Shown piece by piece: positions 41,473-53,500 of a stretch of 64,000 nucleotides of DNA. Numbering within the stretch: the first letter of the stretch is position 1; each line of letters starts with the position of its first letter. The translations under genes and the position numbers were made by a program. The notes under the pieces were generated by a model. That model made no database searches. It was not told where the DNA came from and saw nothing but the letters and a program-made list of their open reading frames with translations. The stretch spans positions 4,736,811 to 4,800,810 of the forward strand of contig JAZAYU010000052.1 of assembly GCA_038501625.1 (NCBI GenBank), read 5' to 3'. Source of the DNA: Corbicula japonica (taxonomy: Eukaryota > Mollusca > Bivalvia > Venerida > Cyrenidae).

Positions 41473-41578
41473 TATTGTAAACATGGTTATTTGGTCATTT
41501 ATCATCAGAAAATGGCTGCTCAGTGAAACAGAAACAAAATAACTTCGACGCAGAAGCTAATTCTGAGCATACACGAAA

Positions 41579-44500
41579 ATGGCAGGGAATGTTATGATGT
41601 CAGTTTGGTACAATGGTGAAGGGACATTTGTTGACATGCTCGATATTTCGTATAACACCGTCTGGGAGGACCTTGAAGCTATGGTTTGTTTTTCTTGCTC
41701 AGCTGTTTTTTGTCTGTCATTGTTTAACTTTCTAAGCCTTTTCCAATCATGACCGATCATCTGACGATATTTTCACACCCATTGAAGGTGTTTGTATAGC
41801 TTATGTTAAATGAAAAGCCCATGTAAGCGTCAGAAAATCGACGGTCATTATTCACATGAGGGGGTCCGAATCAGAGCCTCTCAATCGCTGATAAAAAACA
41901 TATTTTAAACATAAATTGATAACTGTAAACAAAAAAATATGAATAAGTTTTTGCATTTGATGTTGATCTGAATCAGAAAGAGATCCCATATGGCAAGTTA
42001 TCTCAAGCATCTGACTGGTTGAACTTGAGCAAACCAATCAAATGTTAAGCCTTAAGAAGTAAAAACTGACCTGTCTGTCACACAGACACTTGTTTAGGGG
42101 TCCTTTGCTGGCCCTATATTCCTATAGAGCTATATAGGCCTATATATAGGCTTACAGGTCTCTAGATGCAAAAGTGGGCAATTTCAGGAAATAAACGGAT
42201 GATCTACAGCATGAGATACAACTACAATCACTTAGAACACAAAATATCCGAGTTTGAAAAAAATACCCGTTCATGTATAATTAACCATACAGAAGATTCC
42301 AATCTTACCATTTCACGATAAAAAGTACATTCAAAAGACTACATCGATTTCAAAGACAAAATCGTAACTTACCGAACAAGTATTGATCGCCGTTGATAGA
42401 TTATCCCTTTATCTCTCCGATGACACCAGTAACTAAACATAAATCCTCATATTAACGGAAGAAAATCCAATTTTTTTATCACAGCCCCCCGAACTTTTCA
42501 CCTTCGTCTTGATGGTATCTGTTCTTTTCCGAAATTATGCAAATTACGTCATTTCCGGAAACGCCCATAGTTTCAAAAAATGAGTAAATTAAAAAAAATT
42601 GAAGAAATTATTTGACAGTCGTTTGAAACAAACCTTGAAAATAACAAGCAATCTCGGTAAGTGTCTGTTGTTTTGATGGTCAACATTCTATTTACTTGAT
42701 TTTTATTTAAATTACACATTGTACGTACAGGAAACATACCGACGTTTTGCGGACGTTCAGAATTTTCCACCAAATTTAACGGTTTTTTGAACCCGGCTCT
42801 AATGCGCAGCCAAGTCGTTTTTCAAATAAACCGGAATCAATCGGAAAAGAACAGATACCGTCAAGACGAAGGTGAAAAGTTCGGGGGGCTGTGATAAAAA
42901 AATTGGATTTTCTTCCGTTAATATGAGGATTTATGTTTAGTTACTGGTGTCATCGGAGAGATAAAGGGATAATCTATCAACGGCGATCAATACTTGTTCG
43001 GTAAGTTACGATTTTGTCTTTGAAATCGATGTAGTCTTTTGAATGTACTTTTTATCGTGAAATGGTAAGATTGGAATCTTCTGTATGGTTAATTATACAT
43101 GAACAGGTATTTTTTTCAAACTCGGATATTTTGTGTTCTAAGTGATTGTAGTTGTATCTCATGCTGTAGATCATCCGTTTATTTCCTGAAATTGCCCACT
43201 TTTGCATCTAGAGACCTGTAAGCCTATATATAGGCCTATATAGCTCTATAGGAATATAGGGCCAGCAAAGGACCCCTAAACAAGTGTCTGTGGTCTGTCA
43301 TCCAGTTTTATGATCTTCCTTACAAGGCCCAAGATCATTCAACTGAAACTAAAGAGCATTCTCAAATTGGACCAATCAGAGGGTGGAGTTTTGAGACTGG
43401 TTTTTCCAGTCAGTGTTTTTTTTCACTTTTGGGGGAAGGGGGTCGCAGCCCTTTGGAGGGGGAAAATTGCGACGTGAACAAAGGAAAGGGGGAATATTTG
43501 GAATATACTTGCAGCCTGTCAAACACAACAAAACAAAGGATTCACTGATTTTTTAATTCAAAGATGTCAGTGGTCTACAGTGAAATGTCTCTTTCTCCCT
43601 CTGCAATTTTATCAATTATTCTTGTCAATGTATTGTCTATCAGTGGGGTATCCATTAAACATATCCCGACTCAGTACTGTCTGTAACCGACTCCAGCAAA
43701 TGGGGAATTTTTTATCGGACATGGGGGAAAAATATATACTATTTTGAGGGGGGAATGGGGCCCTATTTCTCCCAATATTTGGCATAAAAAAATCACTGCC
43801 AGTTAAAATTATCTTGGTTAAGCCTTTTTCTCCATATATGGGCCTTGTAAGGAAGATCATAAAACTGGATGACAGACTGGTCAGATTTTACACATGTGCG
43901 ACCAGTGATGATCTGGATCTACACTGTTCGCCCACGCAATCAATGTATGTCTATGGAGGAAAGTGTTAAGGTCGTACGCCTCTGATTGGTCTCTATAGAT
44001 TGGTGAGTGATGTCAAATTCAGCTATTCAGATATTTGTGATATAAGACTAGTTTCCAATTTCAGTTTTACAATCTTTATGCCAGGATCCAGAGTAGGTTC
44101 AGTTGAGTTAATTTCCGCAGCAATTTTTAATTTTCATTGGAATTATTGCCAGAAAATCAGAGATTATTATGTAACTACAAAAAGAATTCCCCAAATGAAA
44201 CACTTTCTGGAAATCTTTAATCTGAATTTGAACGTTTGAGGACTTGCTGCTTCAGCCTTTACCAGTTTGTATGCATCTACCTCTTGACTATTATTACAAG
44301 AGCTGCAATGATTCGTTATCCTGCATTTTATCCTTGGTTTTACTATATCCCATTAAAAAAGGCATTATTACATATATACATTTTTTAACTACATCTATGC
44401 CATCAGATCAGGATCTCCACTGGTTGCCTCTTGCTCATAAATATCCCAGTGAATCTGAAATTGGACATTATAGATCTTGGTCAGACAGCATTTAATGATG

Positions 44501-47500
44501 GATGTGTTGGCTGATCTGAATCTATAGTGTTCACTTATGCAATAAACATCATACTTATGGATTAAGGGTTAAGTCACAGTGGCAACATACAAATTTGATT
44601 CAGAACAGTCAACATTAATAAATCAGTGAAATGTAATTTCTTATTATAAATATAAAAGATGTTATTGAAAAATGCATGATTTATTTTACTGAAAAATGAA
44701 TAATACAGGTAGTGTAACTATTGTCTTTTACAGTTTAAAGCTAGGTTAGATTGCGAGAGGATCAATGTTACCTACATAGACTCGGACAAAGATGAGGTAA
44801 GTCACAAGCTTACATCACAAGCTTAAGAGGACCTGGTCAAATAATTTTCTTGAAAAAGTATGAAATATGTTTTGTTTTGTTTTTTTAACAATTTAACCTT
44901 TTACTTCCATGGATACACAGTATGTGAGGCCAGTGTAAATCCAGATGAGCCTGCAAATCCATGCTGTCTGATCAGGATTTGCACTTGTTACTTTTAGATC
45001 TACCGGTAAATTCATTCATTGGGTTGTTTCTGACTTAAGAAGCAGCTTAATGTTAACCCAGATCAGACTTCACAGATGTGCAGACTGATTTAGATCTACA
45101 CTTGATCCTGATCAGACAGCACAGATATGCCGGCTGATCTGCATCAACACTGGTCATACATGTGATATTATTAAGTTGTATCCGACCAGTAAAGTGGTTA
45201 GCATTCTCTTTGCTGCTTGTTACATAGAATAGAATTTTGGCAGAGAAATTATTTTTAATTCCTTAATGAAATAATTTCCATACTTAAATTTATCTGATGC
45301 TTTTGTTTTTTTTGAGTGATACTTAAAACTTACAAACTAATTGTACAGCATCAGTCATCATTACATAATCATTAAAACTACAATCAAATAAAAGGAAGTT
45401 ATTTGTATCTACTGAGACTTTTAAAATGCAGGTTTCACATATTTTAACAATTCTTTAGTATGCCTGACAACTTTAAGCAATCGATAAAACCCATTTGTAT
45501 GAATGGCGAAATTATGAATACCTCTTTAACCATGGGTTGCACGCTTTCAATTTATTTGGATTGTAATCATGAATATGGGCGGCTATAAATTTGTCTGCTA
45601 CATTACAGTTATATTTTACTCATATGTAGCAATTTGACTTGATTGGCACTTTAGATCTTTTTCTACCAAGTTTCAAATGTTACCGGGTAATGTCATTTTT
45701 ACTCCATTGCTCTTTTTTCATGACCTTATTGACTCATTTATACTGAATCATTTATATCAATATTTGATAGGTGATAATTGTTCATGTTTATTAATGCATA
45801 TTTGATAAAAGAAAATGAAGGCTGTTCTACTCAGACATGGTGCCTAAAATTTCACTAAAAAGTTTATTTACCCAGTAATACTCTCATTTATGTGATGTCT
45901 AGTGATGCTATGGTAATCTTTAATAAATGATCTCACAATACATTCTTTTATCATCACAGGTGTCTATTGGAAGCCAGGAAGAATTATTTGAAGCTTTTAG
46001 GGTATGTATCTTCTATCTTCCATCTTTATATTGTCACCTTAGTGCAAGAACATAATAATGTTCCATTGAAATATGAAGGAGATATACCTTTATTATACTA
46101 AGGTGTCGAAATTATTTTTGCATAGCTTAATTGATTTTTGAGGGTAGATGGAATTGTATCTACCTGTAGATTTTAAGCAGTTTGATTTTTCTTTTGTGTC
46201 TCTGTAGTTTGTTTATGGAGTAGAGGTCACATAAAAGTTAACTATGTGCCATTGTGGTATGCATTGAATCCTTTACTGCATAGAATATGATGGTTATCTC
46301 ATCGGAAACTAGTGTAGATTCAGATCGGCCGGAACATTTGTGCCATCTGATCAGCATCTACACTGTTTGCTAGATTTAATAGTTTATTTCTGGCCAAATA
46401 GTGACCAGAGTAGATCCAAATCAAACAGTACATATAAATAGACTAGAGTAAGCTTTAAACTTTTGAAGGGTAAATTCTTGGTCAGTTTCATATTAATATA
46501 AAAGCAGTTAATCCTTAATATGCTGAATTTGTAAACTAAAAATTAAGAGCTGTTCAGTTCATGAGTCATAATCTCATATTGGTGTATTGTAGAAACTTAA
46601 TGACATACTGAATGAATAGGTTGATATTGGTCTGTCCTGGTCACAGATGTCATAGTGTCCTAAGTTAATACTAGAGCTTAAAGGATTGATCTACTTTAAT
46701 GTTCATTCAAGTAATAATAATAAATAACAAATAACTACTAAAAACACAACTGCTTTGTGCTGAGAGCATTGTTGATTTCCTCTTTGAGATCACTGAACCC
46801 TGACTCCTAGATTTCTAGTGTAAACATACTTATTTAGTACTGGGCATTTGGTCATGTTAACCCCTGTGGGAACTATACCCAAAAGCCCTGTATTGTCTCC
46901 AACTTGCCTATCAACTTTAAGTAGTCATGACATTTAAAGAAGTGTTATAATTCACTGAAATTTCCAGACTGCCATGAGAGCAAATGATGAGCTACTGGTG
47001 AAGGTGCTGCCACTCTCCGGTGAAGCCCAGGTATACCGGATGCCAGACGTGCTGGATGAGGAGCCCGGAGCACCAACACAGCCTCAGCCACAGAGTATTG
47101 ACCGCCAAGATGGTAAGTAGTTACAAAGACTTGGACTGAAAATTATAAAACTGAGATTGGAGACCATTCACACATCTCAAGTATTTGATTGGCTGAAATG
47201 GAGATTTGTCTCCATTTCAGCAAATGAGATGCTTGAGATTTGAGACTGGTCTATATTCTCAATTTTATAATCTTGGGCACAATCTTAATGCAATGACAAC
47301 CTGGTGATTTAATCATCTTTGTAGACAGTTGCGTAAAATCCTTACATATTGATATAAAAGTCAATTACGCTGTCTGCTTTAGTGTGGTGATAAAGGGATT
47401 AAATATTGGTAACAGTAGATAAGAACTATTTACTATAGAAGAACTTAATGTGTGTACGAACAAATCTTATTATCATTTAAGGTGACATCATTATCAAGAC

Positions 47501-50500
47501 AATGCCTGAGCATTATGATAATGAAACTTGCCCTACTGTCTGGCACATCCCTGCCGTCTGATCAGGATCTGCTCTGTTCGCTTCATGATTCCTGACCAGA
47601 AAGCAAACAATGCAAATCCTTATCAGATGGAATGAATACTGGGTGATCTGGATCTGCATGGGTTGCACTTGTGATAAAATGCATATGAATAGAAAAAAGG
47701 ATTAAGCTATAAATAATACCCTGAAATCAGCAAAGTTGTGAGATTTTGCCCTGGCATATCAGACTCTGGAACATATGTGCCAGGCACATCATCTGTCACA
47801 CTGGTGACCAGTAAAGACCCAGACCAGTCTGCAGAATAAGTTAATTGTATCAGGTTCACTTTGAATTTATACATTCACCTGAAGTAGAGTCAAATAAATT
47901 TGAAACACATAGTGAAATATTGGAGTTTGTCTTCTTTTATTTATTTACATTTCTGCAAGATTCCCCCTATGAAAAACAAATAGACTGGCTCAGACTAAAA
48001 GAGTGCCGAGATTTAATAGTATCAAGCTGTTTCACTAGCTGCTGAATCACGAGGGTCTATTTTATTAATTTATAAGACGGTCCTGCCAATTAATAGCCAA
48101 AATACCCCTAATTTAGGAAAAAAATTACCTGTCAAAAATTATAGGGGTCAAAATGAGGATACATGTATTGGATATTTCAAAAGTTGATGAGTCATCTCCT
48201 GGGTCAAATGGAATCCCTGGGTAAACAATTTAAGAGTTCACTTTATGTTAAGGTTTGGGAGGCCAAGAACTTGGAACAAATGTTGATGTAGCACTGCAGC
48301 CAAGAGATGATGCAGACCAGACAGAGAAAGTAGATCAGCCTGATGCTGTACACACACATGACAACAAGAGCAATAATGGGAACCAAGAGGTGACACATAC
48401 ACACAAGACACAGGATAGAGTCGATGAAATAATATTTCCAGACTCAGAGCAGAAACTTGTTTTCAAACAGGACGAATGCTGCTGGGAGGTCAGTTCTACA
48501 TTCAGTATACTTAACCATGAATTTTGTTGTGCTATAAAAACCCTTTACTCCAGAGATACACCTTTATTGCATGGGCAAACAGTGTAGATCCAGATTGGCT
48601 GGCACATACATTCAATGTGATCAGGATCTGCTCTTCAATTTTAGATTCATTGGGTTATTTCTGACTAAGAGGAGAACATAATAGATCACACTGCACAGAT
48701 GTTCTAGCTGATCTGGATCTACACTAGTTGTCCATGCCACGAAGGCGTATATGAATAAAGGGAAGGGTTAAAGTAATGAAAAGATGTCTCATTGGAAAAT
48801 GAACGAAAGGTAGTGTTTGGAAAGTAATATGAAGATATCTCGATAAATTGTAACAAGGAGACACTTTTTGGAATGGTTATGGGAAGTTATTCCATAGGTG
48901 AATCATGGGAAAAGAGTTCTTTAGAGTGTAAATGGAAGATCACTTTAATTACAGAATGCCCCCTATTAGAAAGATAACTCTATGAAAGGAAAATAACTTT
49001 AAGGAATAATAATGGGAAAAAAGCTCATTGGATAATATGGAAAGTTCACTTTTGGGAAAGTATGAGAATGCAAATGCCTGCGAAATGCTGAAAGAAAACA
49101 GATTATAGGTGAAGTTATGTTGAATATGATTTTTTTATCGACATGTATTGTAATTGTTACATTTAACACATTGTTTTAGCCTTTGGAACCTACGGCCTTT
49201 TCTTCAGTCAGGGGAGCAAGTAGTGATGAACAGACAGATAAATCAGAACAACTTCTGCCATACAAGGATTTTGTAGAGTTCATGACAAAGGTAAGGAAAT
49301 AAATCTTATCTACAGTTTTCAGTACTTCCTTATTCATTGAAGGACAATACTTTTTACATTTGCATAAATTGATTGCTTTGTACTTGTCAACACTGAAATC
49401 ATTATTTTCTGTATATTTAATTAATGCAGTTTTATCTCGTAATATAGATTCACTTATTTAAATTCCTAGGAAGATTCTGGATGGATAATCAAACTTATCC
49501 ATTAACGGTTTATTAACCCGATGCTCCAGGAGATATGGGTTGTATACCATGGGCAAATCCCAATGTTGATAATATCAGCTCAAAAACAATATAATGTAGT
49601 AAGTAAATGTGATTTAGACAAGAAAAAAAGGTGAATTTAAGTATACTGGGATCCTTCATATTACCGGACAGAATTTGATGTTTTTTTGCTATAACTTTTA
49701 TTTTAAACAACAAAAAACAATGAAAATTTCCCCAATTGATTTTAGGTTCTTAATTTACATAAACGTAACCTTTTCGAACTCAAAATTTAACATTTTCACT
49801 TTTTAAGGCGTCTTTAAAGTAGGGCATCACAAGTGCAAAAAAAACGTATTGACAGCTCAATTTACCGGACAATATGTTTCATAAGATTTAAAAGTCGTGA
49901 ATTTCAATTCTTCTTTGAATACTCACCAAAGCGAATTTCGACTGATGAATGGCAAGGTAAAGATATTGGAAAATCCAGTTGTTACTAAAAATAGACACCA
50001 AACCACGCTTAAAATGAAGAGGCCCGTATATGGGGTGTAAGGGCAAAAATAGACTTTTGACGCCGTATATGGGGTGTAAGGGCAATAATAGACTATTGAC
50101 GCAATTAACTTATTAATTCTTTATCAATCATTAATTTCAACTCTTTTTTCCGTTATTCATAACACAAAACACAGTTCACTCTTCCTGGTATAGCCATGGC
50201 TTGCACACTTTGCAATACCAGCTGGAGCCGTCTCCCAAACTTTCATGGACCCACTCCAACTCCACGTGACTTAAGCAGTCATCGTGGTACCAGCGCTGAC
50301 AGCTGTCTTCATCGCAGCCGTACCACACGATTCCCCGCTCTTCGTCGTCCACTTCCCCTCTAACTCTACACACATCGCATACATACAGCCTAGCTGCTAG
50401 TTGCTGTGCTAGATTTACCTACAACACAGATCAAAAACGTTTATTAACTGACAAAAACTTGTACGTAATTATAAGAGCAAAACTATATTCCAATATCTTT

Positions 50501-53500
50501 CATGACGGCAAGGTTTGGAAATTCTGTTTGAAGTGAACGGTAACTGAGCGGCAACAAGTCTTCGCGCTTGCTTGTCTCATCTTGATTGAGAGGGGGTGGA
50601 GGACAGGGTAGTGGGTGGGCGGTTAAGAGGACTAATTCAATCACAGAGAATTGTCGATTTTGATTTGTTGCGAGGCTGCCTATAGATTTTTCTGTTCTTC
50701 AATTTAAATATAATAATAATATGCTATGATTCACACAATTAATCACAAATAAAAAGTTCGAAACATTTGCGCAAAAAAAAAATACTTAAGCAATTTATCT
50801 AAACGTGCAAAGTACAAGTTTTGCTTATAAATAACGTTTTGTTACCGTTGATGTTGACTTTTGTTTCCTTTTCTCTTCTTTTTCTTGATCTCGTTTTCGT
50901 TTTTGTTCTTCCTTGGCAATTCTTCTCTGCCTCTTCTCTTCCTCTTGCTGTTCTCTTCTTCTCACTCTCTCTTCTTTCTCTTGCTCTCGTTTGGCCCTCT
51001 TTTCCAGTTCTGTTTTGGCCTTAAGTTCTCTCTTTTCTTTCATCTCAATTTTTCTTCTTTCACCCGCCTCGCGTTTTTCGTTTTCGTGCTCTTCTTTTTC
51101 CTGAAATGTGTAAGTGTAAATAGAGATAAATCGCAAAACTAATTTTGCTTAAAGGTTTATGAGAAATAATAGTTTTCCATAGTTAAAAATGATACATATT
51201 TCGTTTTGAAAGTAATTGCATTGGTTTAAACCGTTATCAAACATTACCTTAAGCTGTTGAAGCATTTCCGCACCGCTTATCAATCTTGCTTCAGTGACTA
51301 CCCGCCTGTTCTTCTTCTGTGGCTGGGGTTTAACTGGGGGCGGCATAAGTATGCTTGATAAAGCATGTGGAATTAGACCATGTACTACTAGAGGGTTTCT
51401 AGTGTAGGATCCGCACGTGGTGCATGTCGTAACAGCTTCCTCACTATCGGAAGTAGGCTGCTTTTCTGCAATAAATGGCAAAAGTTGCACATATGAATGA
51501 TACTTATTACCATAGTTGCATAATTATCAATTTTAAAGTTATACTTTTTTAGATTTAAAGTGCGAAAACATTTCATATCTGTCACTGATCTATATTTCCA
51601 CTGACATAGAAATGTTTAACAAACCGTTATCAAATGATGCTGCAACCAACTGCGACTTGTCAACTGCGTCTGTGTTAAAGGGGCATATTCCTGTAACAGC
51701 AAATGCCTCTGAGATTGATGCCGGCGTGGCCTTGTCTAATGCATGCTAAAATACAAAAAATAATTAAAATTTATTTGTGTGCTAGTCCAATCTTCGCACA
51801 TGAAGCATTCAAGTTCATGCGTGAATTCAAAACCTCATGCCACTATTGTAAATTCATGTGTAATTTGTGATTAAACAATATTTTTCATATCAGACATATC
51901 ATATATGTAGATGCTGTTAATCTATGATTTACTGAAAAAGAGAAAAAGAAGAAATTCTTTGATTTAATACATAATATACGTATTACCTTAAGTACCAGCG
52001 GGAACCTGGCCTTTCCAATTACCATAGAGGAACTCGTCTGGCCCAAGCTGGCTGCTAAAGCTGCATATCTCTCCTTTAACGGTCCGATAATCTATAATTT
52101 ATGATACATTGGTTGTTGAAAAGCTTTTTTTTAATGTACAGTGTCAAATAATGACTTATTCTTAGTTTTACTAACATATAACGCTCAAATGTCACGTCCC
52201 CGCGACGGGTTTGACGTCAACGGAAGAAAGATAGATAGACTTAAATGTGCAAACTATTGCAAACCCTATCTTGAACGTAGTATATCGAACGATGACTTCA
52301 TTACCTTGACATCAAGGGGCTGTAGTATATGTGTAGTGTGTCCCGGTAGCGCGAGAAGAACGACATCATTGGCGATGGCCTCCTCAATTAGCGGGATGCT
52401 AATATGCGCATCGTGATTGTCCATAATGAGCAGGACGGGTCGCTCTCTTCCACAGTGAGGAACGAATACATGGCTGAACCATTTCTGAAACAGCTCTCTG
52501 TCCATGTATCCGCTCTCACTGTGGCTGAAGAACCACGAGTCTGGGACACCATCCGAGTAGTTCCTGTGCGGCAATGTTCCCTATATGAAACATAGAAAAG
52601 TAAGACAACTTAACAACCTGGCCTAATTAATTAAGTTATAGTACTAATTTTATTAAACACTTTGTTGGAAAATTGAAAGAACTTTTTTTCTGCACCCAAG
52701 TAACTAAGTAATGTAGATTTACCTGGAAAATTATCATGGAAGGGAGAACTCGCCCATCCGCAGAGACACACAGGTGTGCAGTGATATGATCACTTGAAGC
52801 GATCTTTTGACGAAACACATGTTTCCCCTTCGGGCCGAATACTTTGGCCCTCGGCATCTCCTTTCCTGTGAAGCCGGTCTCGTCACAATTGAATATCTGC
52901 AAATATGCAAAACTAACAGTTATGGAAGAATAGGTTTCATTATTGGCTGTCAAATGGCGGGCTTTTGTTTTATACTTTTTATATTTAAGACATTAAGTTT
53001 AATGTATATCAGTACCTGGCTGGGTTTGTTTTTAAGGCCATATTTGTCTAATATCCCGGCAAGGAATTCAAAGTAGTCGCCTACAACTTTGGCGGTGGAC
53101 ATCGACAATCGGCCCTTGTCCAAATTTTCAGGCTTCCTTGATGACAGTTCTGGATGTCGCTTGGTAAAACGCTGGAACCAGCCATCAGATGGACCTTTTT
53201 CACTGTTAAATGATGAAGCGCGACCTAAAACAGAGTTGTAATATGCTTCTTTAAATATTCGTATAAATGACAACAGTATATTATAACACTTATTATTTCC
53301 AGCAATGCTAGGTTTCTGTGTCTTGTTAAAATATAACTGTTTGATATTTTAACTATATAAAGTTATTACGGGAAGGCCGATTTTCTACAGAAGCGGGGAT
53401 TCGAACTTATGGCGATGGTAATAATTTTGTGTTGCACCCATACCAGACTGTTTGATGATGTCCATAATAAAACATCTGGTCATAGATCGTGTTAGCGGAA

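Noticed and set aside
42573..42773. 66-codon frame in the spacer of the foldback element
   Set aside because: No family features; too short to support a transposase.
50821..51142. Plus-strand Phe, Leu and Ser-rich frames
   Set aside because: They are the antisense shadow of the Lys and Glu-rich coiled-coil exon of the pogo-like gene.
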